DNA of 64,000 bases. Source: Actinomadura coerulea. Lineage in GTDB: Bacteria; Actinomycetota; Actinomycetes; Streptosporangiales; Streptosporangiaceae. The notes beneath the pieces are model-generated. The model made no database searches and had not been told where the DNA came from. It saw only the letters and a list, made by a program, of their open reading frames with translations. Shown one piece after another: positions 1 through 10,249 of this stretch (position 1 is the stretch's first letter; every line of letters starts with the position of its first letter). The DNA is taken from NCBI RefSeq assembly GCF_014208105.1, contig NZ_JACHMQ010000001.1:7068001-7132000 (forward strand). Reading direction: 5' to 3'. The position numbers and the translations under genes are program-made.

Positions 1-412
1 CCGAAGGCTTGCCCAGCAGCTTGGTGAAGCTGCCCGTCCCGTCCGGGGCGGCGGGGGGCAGCGTGAGCGCGCCGCCCTCGATCTTCGCCTCGCCGCCGAA
101 CGCCGGGGAGCTGACCGAGACCAGGCGGTCCTGGCGGCCCTTCACCTGGTTGATGATCACGCCGTAGAGCGCGATGGAGGTGCCCGCGGGGATCGGCCGT
201 CCCGCCTCCGGGCCCAGCAGGAACATGTGGCGCAGGTCGATCTGCGCCGCCCCCGGCCGGTCCTTCGGCACCGACACGTTGACACCCTCGGTGAGCTGCG
301 TGGGGGCGGCGGTCTGGGGCTTCTCGCCGGCGCCGCAGCCGGAGACCACCGGCGCGATGGCGACGGCGCCCGCGACGGCGAGCACGACCATTCGACGGCT
401 GTTTCGGATCAC
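1..412 (-). CDS. LpqE/PCu(A)C-like lipoprotein, C-terminus cut by window edge
   Basis: The visible 137 residues start at a GTG preceded by GAGGAG about 8 nt upstream and open with a lipoprotein signal peptide: basic start, hydrophobic core, then lipobox VSGC. The mature part has the beta-strand-rich look of the DUF461/PCu(A)C family (copper-chaperone-like, extracytoplasmic). In mycobacteria lpqE lies divergently next to carD, and a similar layout occurs here with one extra gene in between, which supports the family call. An ATG 7 codons downstream (391) lacks a ribosome site and would shorten the signal. Metal binding cannot be judged from this fragment. Confidence 0.6.
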   Translation of the reverse strand, partial: MIRNSRRMVVLAVAGAVAIAPVVSGCGAGEKPQTAAPTQLTEGVNVSVPKDRPGAAQIDLRHMFLLGPEAGRPIPAGTSIALYGVIINQVKGRQDRLVSVSSPAFGGEAKIEGGALTLPPAAPDGTGSFTKLLGKPS

Positions 413-553
413 TGCGGCGGTCTCCTCGCGAAATATCAGGTGAAGAGGTGGCTTCAGAAAGTTGTGGGGCAGGCGTGAGATACGCCAGGGGAAGCGTAGC
501 GAGGTCTCCCCGGAAACCCCTCCCCGGGGTGGCCGACACGCCTGGCGGGGGGC

Positions 554-1327
554 CTATCCGGAACCGAGACTCTTGATCTTCCCGGTGAGCTCGGGCCCGG
601 GGCGGGGCGCCCGGAGGACGTCGGAAACGACGCCGTCGGGCCGTACGAAGACGGCGGTGATGCCGGTGCCCGTCGGTCCGGGCGTTCCCGGCGCGGGCGA
701 GTAGGCGCCGGCCAGGACGCCGGCGCGGTCCTCCAGGAGCTGGGGCGTCCCGTTGTGGGCGGTGCCCGCGCACGCCTTGAGGTCCTTCAGGGGCATGGGC
801 TTCCTGGCGCCCGCGGGACGCGGGTCGGCGACGAGCCAGAACGTGAGCGTGTACTCCTGCGTCCGGCCGGCCAGCTCGGCCACCAGGCCCTCGCAGCGGT
901 ATCCGGGCGGGACGATCGCGATCACGCCGGGGCGCACGTCCCGCAGCGGCTTGGAGGCGCGGCCCGCCGTCACGAGGTCGACCCGGCGGTCGGGCAGCAG
1001 CCCGCCGACCCGGCCGGGGCTCGCGGTGGGGCGCGGGGCCAGCTGGGCGGTTGTCGGCCGGGGCGCGGGGCGGGGGCCGAACGCCGTCATCAGCACGCCG
1101 CTCAGCAGCGCGACCAGCAGCGCGCCGGCGATGATCGGGACGGCGACCCCGAACCGGGTCAGCGGGCGGTACAGCCGCCGCACCCGGGCCCTGCGCCGCC
1201 TCCGGCGCCGCTCCCGGTGGTAGGCGGCGACGTCCCGCTCCAGCTCGCGGGCGTCGTCGGGCACGACGACGTCAACGCGCGGGAGCCCGTAGTCGTCGGG
1301 CTCCGGGTCGCCGCCGTCCGGCCTCAC
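554..1327 (-). CDS. single-pass membrane protein, Arg-rich juxtamembrane segment, unknown function
   Basis: The protein has 257 residues and starts at a GTG after GGGAGGTG. An acidic N-terminal stretch of about 35 residues is followed by a very arginine-rich segment (about 38-60), one transmembrane helix (about 62-83) and a Pro/Ala-rich linker. The extracytoplasmic domain of about 150 residues contains two cysteines (in the RCEG and ACAG contexts) that could form a disulfide. The positive-inside rule puts the N-terminus in the cytosol. I do not recognise a named family. It lies between the lipoprotein gene and the divergent carD promoter, and both minus-strand genes could be one transcription unit. 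Confidence 0.6.
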   Translation of the reverse strand: MRPDGGDPEPDDYGLPRVDVVVPDDARELERDVAAYHRERRRRRRRARVRRLYRPLTRFGVAVPIIAGALLVALLSGVLMTAFGPRPAPRPTTAQLAPRPTASPGRVGGLLPDRRVDLVTAGRASKPLRDVRPGVIAIVPPGYRCEGLVAELAGRTQEYTLTFWLVADPRPAGARKPMPLKDLKACAGTAHNGTPQLLEDRAGVLAGAYSPAPGTPGPTGTGITAVFVRPDGVVSDVLRAPRPGPELTGKIKSLGSG

Positions 1328-1692
1328 GCGGCACCTCCCTCGCCGATCGGTGTTCCCGCGGGACGCGCGTCCCGACGCCGTGTCCTATTAAGACCCTCCC
1401 GGGCGCTTCGTACCCGCGCGGCCCAGGGTGCTCACATCCCAGTATGGAACCCGCCCGCACCGCCGGCGGGACGATGCTTGTATCGGGGGGCCGCTTCCAG
1501 GTAAGGGCGCGGGGGCGGGATCACGGTGTTCTTCCGGCTACGCTGAGCGAGGGGAACTGGTCGCCGATGCACCAATAAAGGGGTTTGTCAATACCTCAAT
1601 ATGTGGCTTGACCTGCGCATTTGTCGGGAAGGCGGGTTCGGGCACGCTCGTTTCCGTGCTACCCTGGTTCTAGCGGAAGGGGTACTTGTCAC
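1328..1692. promoter_or_regulatory. divergent intergenic region with carD promoter candidate
   Basis: This 365-nt stretch without a gene separates the minus-strand membrane protein from carD. An AT-rich patch lies at about 1573-1606. A TANNNT-type -10 element (TACCCT, 1660-1665) sits about 27 nt upstream of the carD ATG, leaving a short leader with AGCGGAAGGGG as ribosome site. No convincing -35 hexamer is visible at 17-18 nt spacing, which is common for extended or weak actinobacterial promoters. No RNA structure or operator stands out in the rest. Confidence 0.4.
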
Positions 1693-2175
1693 ATGACTTT
1701 CCAGGTCGGCGACACCGTCGTCTACCCCCACCATGGGGCTGCTCGGATCGAGGCCATCGAGACTCGCACCATCAAGGGTGAGGACAGGACCTACCTGGTC
1801 CTGAAGGTTGACAAGGGTGACCTGACGGTACGGGTCCCGGTCGAGAACGTCGAGGACGTGGGCGTCCGGGACGTCGTCGGCCAGGACGGGCTGGAGAAGG
1901 TGTTCGAGGTGCTTCGCGCACCATACACCGAGGAGCCCACCAACTGGTCGCGCCGGTACAAGGCGAATCTTGAGAAGCTCGCCTCCGGCGATGTCAACAA
2001 GGTCGCGGAGGTCGTCCGCGACCTCTGGCGGCGCGACAAGGAGCGGGGCCTGTCCGCGGGTGAGAAGCGGATGCTCGCCAAGGCGCGCCAGATCCTCGTC
2101 AGCGAGCTCGCGCTCGCCGAGAAGACCAACGAGGACAAGGCAGAGGCCCTCCTCGACGAGGTCCTGGCCAGCTGA
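1693..2175 (+). CDS. carD: CarD family RNA polymerase-binding transcription regulator
   Basis: CarD binds the beta subunit of RNA polymerase through its N-terminal Tudor-like domain and stabilises the open promoter complex. It is essential in mycobacteria, where it controls rRNA transcription. The 160 residues match the usual 160-162. They open with FQVGDTVVYPHHGAARIEAI, typical of the RNAP-interacting domain, and end in the helical basic C-terminal domain. The ATG is chosen because GGAAGGGG lies 10 nt upstream and the family begins here. It is followed 13 nt later by ispF, probably in one operon. Confidence 0.95.
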   Translation: MTFQVGDTVVYPHHGAARIEAIETRTIKGEDRTYLVLKVDKGDLTVRVPVENVEDVGVRDVVGQDGLEKVFEVLRAPYTEEPTNWSRRYKANLEKLASGDVNKVAEVVRDLWRRDKERGLSAGEKRMLAKARQILVSELALAEKTNEDKAEALLDEVLAS

Positions 2176-2188
2176 GAGGCCGGCCGCG

Positions 2189-2680
2189 TTGAACCTAAGG
2201 CTCCCTCGGGTGGGCGTCGGTACCGACGTCCACCCGTTCGCGTCCGAGCCCCGCGCCCTCTGGGTCGCCGGGCTCGAATGGCCGGGTGAGGGCGCCGGCC
2301 TCGCCGGCCACTCCGACGGCGACGTCGCGGCGCACGCCGCCTGCGACGCGCTCCTGTCGGCCTGCGGTCTCGGTGACCTCGGCGCCGTCTTCGGCACCTC
2401 CGACCCGCGCTGGTCCGGCGCCTCCGGCGTCGACCTGCTGCGCGAGGTCGCCCGGCTCGTCGACGAGGCCGGCTACACGATCGGCAACGTCGCCGTCCAG
2501 GTCATCGGCAACCGCCCCAAGATCGGCAAGCGGCGCGCCGAGGCGGAGAAGACCCTGAGCGAGGCGCTGTCCGGCGCCCCGGTCGCCGTCTCCGCCACCA
2601 CCACCGACGGCCTGGGCCTGACCGGCCGTGGCGAGGGCCTCGCCGCCATCGCCAACGCTCTCGTCCTCCCGCCCGAGTAA
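2189..2680 (+). CDS. ispF: 2-C-methyl-D-erythritol 2,4-cyclodiphosphate synthase
   Basis: IspF converts CDP-ME 2-phosphate to MEcPP with release of CMP in the MEP isoprenoid pathway; it is a zinc-dependent trimer. The N-terminal GVGTDVHPF carries the metal-binding Asp and His. LAGHSDGDVAAHAACDALL carries a further metal/substrate segment, and the C-terminal TTTDGLGLTGRGEGLAA is the CMP-binding end. From the TTG start the length is 163 residues, normal for the family. A GTG at 2210 is the alternative start. The family's usual partner ispD, expected between carD and ispF, is absent: only 13 nt separate the two genes. Convergent with the next gene (9-nt gap). Confidence 0.95.
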   Translation: MNLRLPRVGVGTDVHPFASEPRALWVAGLEWPGEGAGLAGHSDGDVAAHAACDALLSACGLGDLGAVFGTSDPRWSGASGVDLLREVARLVDEAGYTIGNVAVQVIGNRPKIGKRRAEAEKTLSEALSGAPVAVSATTTDGLGLTGRGEGLAAIANALVLPPE

Positions 2681-2689
2681 CCGGCGCCG

Positions 2690-3907
2690 CTACGCCTGAG
2701 CCGGGAGGACGGTACCCGTCACCTCGCCCAGGGCGATGCGGGAGCCGGAGGCGCCCGGCGCCAGGGCCCGGATGGTCACGGTGTCGCCGTCCTCCAGGAA
2801 CGTGCGCTCCGTGCCGTCGTCGAGCAGCAGGGGCTCCTGGCCGTTCCAGCTGAGCTCCAGAAGGCAGCCGCGCTCCTCGCGCGTGGGGCCCGAGACCGTC
2901 CCGGACGCGAACAGGTCGCCGGTGCGGAGCGGGGCGCCGTTCACCGTCGCGTGCGCGAGCTGCTGCGGCGGCGTCCAGTACATCGACGCGAACCTCGGCC
3001 GCGCCGCCACCCGGCCGTTGATCAGGACCTCCAGGTACAGGTCCAGGCCCCACGGCTCGTCGCAGCGCAGGTAGGGCAGCGGCGCCGGGTCCTGGACGGG
3101 AGGCGGGACGCGCGCGGGCTCCAGCGCCGCGACCGGCACCACCCACGAGGAGACCGACGTCGCGAACGACTTGCCGAGGAAGGGGCCGAGCGGCTGCGAC
3201 TCCCACATCTGCAGGTCGCGCGCGCTCCAGTCGTTCACCAGCACGAACCCGAACACGTGGTCGCGGAAGGCGGCGGCCGGGACGCCGCGGCCGGCGGGGG
3301 AGGGGACGCCCACGACGAAGCCGACCTCCGCCTCGAAGTCCAGGCGCAGCGACGGGCCGTAGGACGGCGCGGGGTCGCCCTCCGCCCGCCGCTGCCCGGA
3401 CGGCCGGATGACCGGCGTCCCCGCCGGGTACACGGTCCCGGAGCGGCCGTGGTAGGCGACCGGCATGTGCTTCCAGTTCGGCGGCAGCGGCTCGCCCCGC
3501 GGCCCCAGGATCCGTCCCGCGTTCGCCGCGTGGTGCTCGGAGGAGTAGAAGTCGACGTAGTCGGCGACCTCGAACGGCTTCTGCAGCTCCACGTCCGCGA
3601 CCGGGATCAGGTGCGGCTCCACCCGCCCGCGGTACGCCTCGTCGGTGAGCAGCTCCGTCACCCGCTCCCGGTTCGCCCGCCAGGCGGCGCGCCCCGCGAC
3701 CATGAAGGCGTTCAGCGACCCGGAGGCGAAGTACCGCCGGTCCTCCACCAGCCCCGCGGCCGACATCCCGGCCAGGTCCAGGACGCGGTCGCCGATGGCC
3801 ACGCCGACGCGCGGCAGTTCTCCCGGACGCGAGAAGATCCCGTACGGCAGGTTCTCGATGCCGAAGCCGCCGTCCTGGCTTCCCTCGACCCACGAAACGG
3901 TCGTCAT
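2690..3907 (-). CDS. fahA: fumarylacetoacetase
   Basis: This enzyme hydrolyses fumarylacetoacetate to fumarate and acetoacetate, the last step of tyrosine/homogentisate catabolism. The 405-residue protein has the FAH N-terminal SH3-like domain (GFGIENLPYGIF) and the catalytic domain with the metal-binding acidic residues in LDFEAEVGFVVG, then NDWSARDLQMWE, GPFLGKSF and the late SGTVSGP. The ATG at 3907 is preceded by GGGGAAGG at good spacing; two upstream in-frame codons have none. No other tyrosine-degradation gene (hmgA, hppD) is in the window, so it appears as a single-gene unit. Confidence 0.93.
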   Translation of the reverse strand: MTTVSWVEGSQDGGFGIENLPYGIFSRPGELPRVGVAIGDRVLDLAGMSAAGLVEDRRYFASGSLNAFMVAGRAAWRANRERVTELLTDEAYRGRVEPHLIPVADVELQKPFEVADYVDFYSSEHHAANAGRILGPRGEPLPPNWKHMPVAYHGRSGTVYPAGTPVIRPSGQRRAEGDPAPSYGPSLRLDFEAEVGFVVGVPSPAGRGVPAAAFRDHVFGFVLVNDWSARDLQMWESQPLGPFLGKSFATSVSSWVVPVAALEPARVPPPVQDPAPLPYLRCDEPWGLDLYLEVLINGRVAARPRFASMYWTPPQQLAHATVNGAPLRTGDLFASGTVSGPTREERGCLLELSWNGQEPLLLDDGTERTFLEDGDTVTIRALAPGASGSRIALGEVTGTVLPAQA

Positions 3908-3998
3908 GGTGGCATACCTTCCCCGCCGCCTCCCTTTCATCCGATGCGGGTAGATCAGCCCAGGTGGGGGGAAAGGGGGCTTTTCAGATCACGGCAAA

Positions 3999-4020
3999 GG
4001 CCCGGCTGACCTGCCGGGCC
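3999..4020 (-). terminator. hairpin terminator of the DUF2637-like gene
   Basis: A perfect 8-bp inverted repeat (GGCCCGGC, 6-nt loop, GCCGGGCC) lies 6 nt past the stop of the minus-strand gene at 4027. On that strand it is followed by TTTGCC, a short U-run. Confidence 0.7.
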
Positions 4021-4026
4021 GGCCCC

Positions 4027-5166
4027 CTATTCGGCGGGAGGGACGGGGCCGCTGCGGAAGTTGCCGGACGGCGGCGGGTTCCCGTCGTCCCTCGCCGGAC
4101 GGTCGCCCGAGGCGGGCTCGCCCGTGTCGTGATCGCCCGTGGCGGGGTCTCCGGCGCCGGGACCCTCCGTGTCCGGCCTGCCCGTGTCCGGGTCTCCGGC
4201 GTCGGGGTCTCCGGCGTCGGGGTCTTCGGCGCGGTCGGCGGGCGGGCCGTCGTCGTCGTCCTCGCCGGTGCCGTAGGGCGGGGGCACCACGATGTCGGGG
4301 CGGGTCGTCGCGGCGGGCGGCGGCTCCGGCGCGGCGCGGTCGCGGCCCCGGACGAGTTCGACGTCCGTCGGCAGGCGGTCCGGTACCGCGTCCAGCGGCA
4401 GGCGCGGCTGCGGCAGCGGGTCGAGAGGCGGCGCCGGCTCCGACGACAGGCTCTCCTCGTAGGCGAAGAAGTCGGGCTCCTCCGCCACGGGCGCGGGCTC
4501 CTCGGCGGGGGGCCACTCGGGCTCGTCCCTGAACGGCAGGATCGGCTCGCGCTCCGGCTCGGGCTCGACGTCCGGCGCGGGCACGCGCTCCGGTTCCGCC
4601 TCCCGCGCGCCGGGCGCCTCCTGCGCCGCGGGGGCCTCCAGCGCGAGCGCCGGGGCCGCGGGCCCGAGGACCTTGACGTGGCCGCGCTGCGCCTCGACCG
4701 GCGTCTCGTCCCCCGCGGCGGGCCTGGCCACCCGGATGTGCTTGACCATCGCCAGCCACAGCCAGACGGCGATCACGAGCATCGCGTGCGGTGCCACGGC
4801 CACGCCCGTCCGCACCGCGTCGTCCGGCAGCGGGCCGAAGCCGCGGACCGAGTGCTGGACGGATGCCGCGGCGCCCCCGGCGAGGAGCAGGGCCAGCAGC
4901 GTCCAGCGCGGCAGCCGCGTCCACCAGCGGGCGTTGCGGGTGACCACGAGGGACAGGATCGTCACGGCGGTGAGGGTGTCGGCCATCGCCGGGTACAGCG
5001 GCGCCCAGCGGCGGCCCACCCCGCCGGCCTCGGCGAGTTCGCGCAGCACGTCGTAGGTCAGCGCGAAGGCGCCGCCCGCCAGCGCGGCGACGACGAGACC
5101 GGCGACGGTGGTCAGCAGCCGCCGCTGCACGGCGGTGTAGGAGGGACGGGTCGGATCAGTCGGCAT
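4027..5166 (-). CDS. DUF2637-type four-helix membrane protein with acidic repeat tail
   Basis: The 379-residue protein has four predicted membrane helices (about 18-38, 57-76, 87-104, 120-141) in the arrangement of DUF2637/SpdB-like proteins, then a cytosolic tail of about 230 residues rich in Glu, Pro and Asp. The last 60 residues contain degenerate GDPDAGDPDTG-type tandem repeats, and the DNA is correspondingly repetitive (about 4090-4230). DUF2637 proteins are frequent in actinobacterial conjugative elements, but this copy sits in core chromosome with no transfer genes beside it. Function unknown; the ATG is the first possible start. Confidence 0.7.
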   Translation of the reverse strand: MPTDPTRPSYTAVQRRLLTTVAGLVVAALAGGAFALTYDVLRELAEAGGVGRRWAPLYPAMADTLTAVTILSLVVTRNARWWTRLPRWTLLALLLAGGAAASVQHSVRGFGPLPDDAVRTGVAVAPHAMLVIAVWLWLAMVKHIRVARPAAGDETPVEAQRGHVKVLGPAAPALALEAPAAQEAPGAREAEPERVPAPDVEPEPEREPILPFRDEPEWPPAEEPAPVAEEPDFFAYEESLSSEPAPPLDPLPQPRLPLDAVPDRLPTDVELVRGRDRAAPEPPPAATTRPDIVVPPPYGTGEDDDDGPPADRAEDPDAGDPDAGDPDTGRPDTEGPGAGDPATGDHDTGEPASGDRPARDDGNPPPSGNFRSGPVPPAE

Positions 5167-5372
5167 GTCTCTCGTTCCGGAAGGGAGGGGTCCTCCGCCG
5201 AGATTAACCAGCCAGGACGCCGCCGAACCGCAACTTCTTAGTGATCACTGTGACGCTGCGCACGATAAGTGGGGAGACGTACGGTATTGGTGACGACAGG
5301 CGAGGGAGGCAGTGATGGCGGGCGGCAGGTTCGTGCGGGCCGCGCGGGCCCGGGCGGCCGGGTAGCGCCGTC

Positions 5373-6113
5373 GTGGCGCCACCGCGGGACCGGCTCGGCG
5401 AACCGGTCCGGATCTTCGACGGGCGGGCCGCGGCCCGCCGCACCTGGGCGTGGCTGGCGCTGCTGTGCCTGGCCTCCGCGGCGCTCGTCCCGGCGGCCGT
5501 CGCGTACCTGCACGACCGCGTGTGGTGGGTGGGCCTACCGGCGCTGCTTCTGTCGATGGGGTACGCGGCCGCCGCCGGATGGATCGCGGGACGGGACCGT
5601 CCCCGCGTCCGGGCCCGCGTCGCCGTCCTCCACACCGGCGGCCTGGCGGTCACCGGGCCGGGCGGCGGCGCCCACACGTGGGACGAGCTCGTCTCGGTGA
5701 CGGTCGCCGGCGTCCCGGACGGGCCCGGCGGGCGCGTCCGGTGGTGCTTCACGGTCGTCGCCGACGACGGGAGCGTGCTGAGGCTCGGCGACGACATCCC
5801 CGACGTCCGGACGCTCGGCGTCGCCGTCGCCCAGGAGGTGACCGCCCGGATCGTCCCGCGCCACCTGGCGGCGGTGAAGGCGGGGGAGCCCGTCCGGATC
5901 GGCCCGTTCACCGTGGACCTTGACGGTGTCGGCAAGGACGGCGAGCGGCTGCCCTGGAGCGCCGTCCAGGACGTGGTGATCGGAGGCGGACTGGTCACCG
6001 TCCATGCCCGCCCGGGCCGGGCAGATCTGGCCGCGGTCGCCTCCCGGATGCCGGACGCCCTGGCGTTCAGCGTCCTGTGTCACCAGGTCAGAGACCTGGT
6101 AGAAGATTTCTGA
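5373..6113 (+). CDS. two-helix membrane protein with C-terminal PH-like domain, unknown
   Basis: The 246-residue protein starts at a GTG with no clear ribosome site, so the start is uncertain. Two membrane helices lie at about 23-46 and 50-71, followed by a beta-rich cytosolic region (about 80-246) that reads like two PH-type/DUF6585-like repeats (TWDELVSVTV and PWSAVQDVVI each precede a strand). No catalytic motif is visible. It ends 95 nt before the YCII gene, so it may or may not be cotranscribed with the sigma module downstream. Confidence 0.55.
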   Translation: MAPPRDRLGEPVRIFDGRAAARRTWAWLALLCLASAALVPAAVAYLHDRVWWVGLPALLLSMGYAAAAGWIAGRDRPRVRARVAVLHTGGLAVTGPGGGAHTWDELVSVTVAGVPDGPGGRVRWCFTVVADDGSVLRLGDDIPDVRTLGVAVAQEVTARIVPRHLAAVKAGEPVRIGPFTVDLDGVGKDGERLPWSAVQDVVIGGGLVTVHARPGRADLAAVASRMPDALAFSVLCHQVRDLVEDF

Positions 6114-6208
6114 GAATTCCTCGCCGGAGATGTCGAGAGCCGGCCGGCCGCTCCGATCCTTCTCTGACGGACCCGGAGGCGGGGCCGTCGGACCACGAGG
6201 AGGCAACC

Positions 6209-6570
6209 GTGAAGTACATGCTGATGATCTACAACCGCCCCGGCTTCCTGGAGGAGCTGACCGAGCAGGAGCGGACCGCGCTGTTCGGCGAGGTCGACGC
6301 GATCATGGCCGAGCTGTCGGAGTCGGGCGAACTGGTCGGCGGGGCGGCCCTGGCCGACCCGTCCCTGACCAAGACCGTGGTGGGCAGGGACGGGCAGCCG
6401 GCCGTGACGGACGGCCCGTTCCTGGAGGCCAAGGAGCACTTCGCCGGCTATGTCGGCGTGGACTGCGAGACCGAGGAGCGGGCCGTGGAGATCGCCTCCC
6501 GCTGGCCCGACGTCAAGTACGGCGGGTACATGGAGGTCCGGGCGGTCATGCAGGAGTCCGGGACGGAGAT

Positions 6571-6574
<4 letters not shown>
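6209..6574 (+). CDS. YCII/DGPF-domain protein, partner of ECF42 sigma factor
   Basis: The 121-residue protein starts at a GTG with a strong site (GAGGAGG, 5 nt). It carries the DGPF signature (VTDGPFLEAKEHFAGYVGVD) of the YCII-related family. In actinobacteria and planctomycetes such genes are linked to group ECF42 sigma factors and are often their targets or partners. The stop overlaps the sigma start by 4 nt (GTGA), so the two are translationally coupled. A catalytic role, as in YciI, is unproven. Confidence 0.88.
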
Positions 6575-7810
<1,236 letters not shown>

Positions 7811-7824
<14 letters not shown>

Positions 7825-8653
7825 CGTCCCCGGCGCGTCCCTCTTCTACGAGGTGCGCGGCTCCGGGCCCGTCCTGCTGCTGATCTGCGGCGGGATCTAC
7901 GACGCGGCGGGCTACGCGGGCCTCGCCGACCTGCTCGCCGACCGGTACACGGTCGTGACGTACGACCGGCGCGGCAACTCGCGCAGCCCGCTCGACGGGC
8001 CGCCGGAGCGGCAGCGCGTCGAGACGCACGCGGACGACGCGTCCCTCCTCCTCGCCGAGGTCGCGGACGGCCCCGCCCACGTGTTCGGCAACAGTTCGGG
8101 CGCGCAGATCGGGCTGGAACTGGCCGCGCGGCATCCGGAGCAGGTGCGTGCGCTGGTCGCCCACGAGCCGCCGCTGCTGACCCTGCTGCCGGACGCCGAC
8201 CACTGGGAGGCGGTCATGGCGGACGTGGAACGCGCCTACCGCGACGGCGGCGCAGGCCCCGCGATGGGGACGTTCGGCGCCGCGCTGGGCATGGGCGGCG
8301 GCGAGCACGAGGGCTCCGCCGAGCAGGCCTCCGCCGAGCAGCAGCAGCCCCCGAGCCCGGAGATGCTGGAGATGTTCGCCCGCTTCGAGAAGAACACCGA
8401 GTTCTTCGTCGGGTACGAGGTGCCGGGGTTCGGGCGGTACACGCCCGATGTGGACGCGCTGCGCGGATCGTCCGTCCGGATCGTCCCGGCGGCCGGGGAG
8501 GAGTCCGCGGGCGAGCCGCCGCACCGGGCCGCGCTGGTCCTCGCCGAGCGGCTCGGGACGTCCGCCGAGATCTACCCCGGCGACCACGGCGGCTTCGGAC
8601 CGCACGCCGCCGCGTTCGCCGCCCGGCTGGCGGAGGCGTTCCCGGTGGAATGA
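7811..8653 (+). CDS. alpha/beta-hydrolase fold protein
   Basis: The 280-residue protein starts at an ATG preceded by AAGGAGA and inside the end of the sigma gene. The alpha/beta-hydrolase landmarks are present: oxyanion strand LLLICGGIYDAAGY, YDRRGNS, nucleophile elbow GNSSG (central Ser), and a late His in the GDHGGFGPH segment. The acidic residue is not certain. A Glu/Gln-rich insertion (about residues 165-180) sits in the cap region. Substrate unknown; as the last gene of an ECF42 operon it is a candidate target of that sigma factor. Confidence 0.85.
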
Positions 8654-8717
8654 CCGCCGCGGAGCGATGGCGTGTTCCGGCCTGTGCGATGCGCCACGGA
8701 GCCGGACGCCGATCCAA

Positions 8718-8723
8718 TAACCT
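8718..8723 (+). promoter_or_regulatory. leaderless -10 element of cysS
   Basis: TAACCT fits TANNNT and ends 6 nt before the GTG start, so transcription would begin at the start codon. No ribosome-binding site is visible in front of the gene, consistent with leaderless translation. Confidence 0.45.
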
Positions 8724-8729
8724 GAACCC

Positions 8730-10124
8730 GTGAGCCTGCGCCTTTACGACACCGGTACCCGTAGCGTCCGCACGTTCGAGTCCCTGGAAGAGGGCCGCGT
8801 GGGGATGTACGTGTGCGGTGCGACCCCGCAGGCGGCCCCCCACATCGGGCACCTTCGCTCGGGCGTCATCTACGACGTCCTGCTGCGCTGGCTGCGCGCG
8901 TCCGGCTACGAGGTGACGTTCGCGCGCAACGTCACCGACATCGACGACAAGATCATCGCGGTGTCGGCGGAGCAGGGAGTGCCCTGGTTCGCGGTGGCCG
9001 AGGGCAACCAGCGCACCTTCACCCAGGGCTACGACCTCCTCGGCTGCCTGCCCCCGACGATCGAGCCGCGCGCCACCGGGCACGTCCCGGAGATGATCGT
9101 CCTGATGCGGCGGCTGATCGGCAACGGGCACGCCTACGCCGCGGGCGGCGACGTGTACTTCGACGTCAAGTCCTGGGCGGACGAGTACGGCGCGCTGTCG
9201 AACCAGCGGCTGGAGAACATGCGCTCCGCCGGCGACACCCCCAACGAGGACCTCAAGCGCGACCCGCGCGACTTCGCGCTCTGGAAGGGCGCGAAGCCGG
9301 GGGAGCCCTCCTGGGAGACCCCCTGGGGGGACGGGCGCCCCGGCTGGCACCTGGAGTGCTCGGCGATGGCGACCCGGTACCTCGGCCCGACGTTCGACAT
9401 CCACGGCGGCGGCGTCGACCTGATCTTCCCCCACCACGAGAACGAGATCGCGCAGTCCCGCGCCGCGGGCGACGGCTTCGCGCGCTACTGGCTGCACAAC
9501 GGCCTGCTCACCGTGGACGGCGAGAAGATGAGCAAGTCGGTCGGCAACGTGGTGCTGCTGCCCGACCTGCTGGGCAAGGCCCGCCCGGTCGAGGTGCGCT
9601 ACTACCTCGCCTCGGCGCACTACCGGTCGCTGATGGACTACACCGACGCCGCCCTGGCCGAGGCCGTCTCCGCCTACCAGCGCGTCGAGGGCTTCGTGAC
9701 GCGGGCCTCGGAGCAGGTGGGGGCCGGTTCGCCGTCCTCCGTCCCGTCCGCGTTCGCCTCCGCGATGGACGACGACCTGGGCGTCCCGCAGGCCCTGGCG
9801 GTGCTGCACGAGACCGTCCGGGAGGGCAACAGCGCCCTGGCGTCCGGCGACCGCGACGCGGTGCGCGGCCACCTGTCGTCCGTCCGGGCGATGGCCGGCG
9901 TCCTCGGCATCGACCCCCTCTCGCCGCAGTGGCGGGCCTCGGGGGAGGACGACCTGCGCCCCGTCGTCGACGCCCTGGTCAAGGTGGCGCTGGAGCAGCG
10001 GCAGGCGGCCCGCGCCCGCAAGGACTACGACGCCGCCGACGCCATCCGCGACAGCCTTTCGGAGGCCGGTGTCCTCGTCGAGGACACCCCGCAGGGCCCT
10101 CGCTGGGAACTGAAACGCGGCTGA
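8730..10124 (+). CDS. cysS: cysteinyl-tRNA synthetase
   Basis: This class I synthetase charges tRNA-Cys. The 464 residues include the Cys zinc ligand in YVCGATPQ, the HIGH-type motif PHIGHLRSG (about 37-45), NVTDIDDK, the WHLECSAM segment with the second Cys ligand and HGGGVDLIFPHHENE, and GEKMSKSVGN (about 265). The C-terminal DALR-like anticodon-binding domain ends with the basic KDYDAADAIRDSL element. MshC, the mycothiol ligase paralogue, was considered. The neighbours ispF and rlmB, the full C-terminal domain and the anticodon-end motif favour CysS. Confidence 0.95.
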   Translation: MSLRLYDTGTRSVRTFESLEEGRVGMYVCGATPQAAPHIGHLRSGVIYDVLLRWLRASGYEVTFARNVTDIDDKIIAVSAEQGVPWFAVAEGNQRTFTQGYDLLGCLPPTIEPRATGHVPEMIVLMRRLIGNGHAYAAGGDVYFDVKSWADEYGALSNQRLENMRSAGDTPNEDLKRDPRDFALWKGAKPGEPSWETPWGDGRPGWHLECSAMATRYLGPTFDIHGGGVDLIFPHHENEIAQSRAAGDGFARYWLHNGLLTVDGEKMSKSVGNVVLLPDLLGKARPVEVRYYLASAHYRSLMDYTDAALAEAVSAYQRVEGFVTRASEQVGAGSPSSVPSAFASAMDDDLGVPQALAVLHETVREGNSALASGDRDAVRGHLSSVRAMAGVLGIDPLSPQWRASGEDDLRPVVDALVKVALEQRQAARARKDYDAADAIRDSLSEAGVLVEDTPQGPRWELKRG

Positions 10125-10249
10125 CGTGCGTGGCGCACCCCGTACTGCGGATAAAATCGAACGTTCGCGGGGGTTCGTCGCCGTCCGCTGAGATCTTGAG
10201 CCGCCCGGCAGGGGCGAGCACGCAATCGTCGCGAGGGGCGTAACCGACT

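Noticed and set aside
8730..10124. Possibility that cysS is the mycothiol ligase mshC
   Set aside because: Full-length C-terminal domain and the ispF/rlmB neighbourhood fit CysS better.
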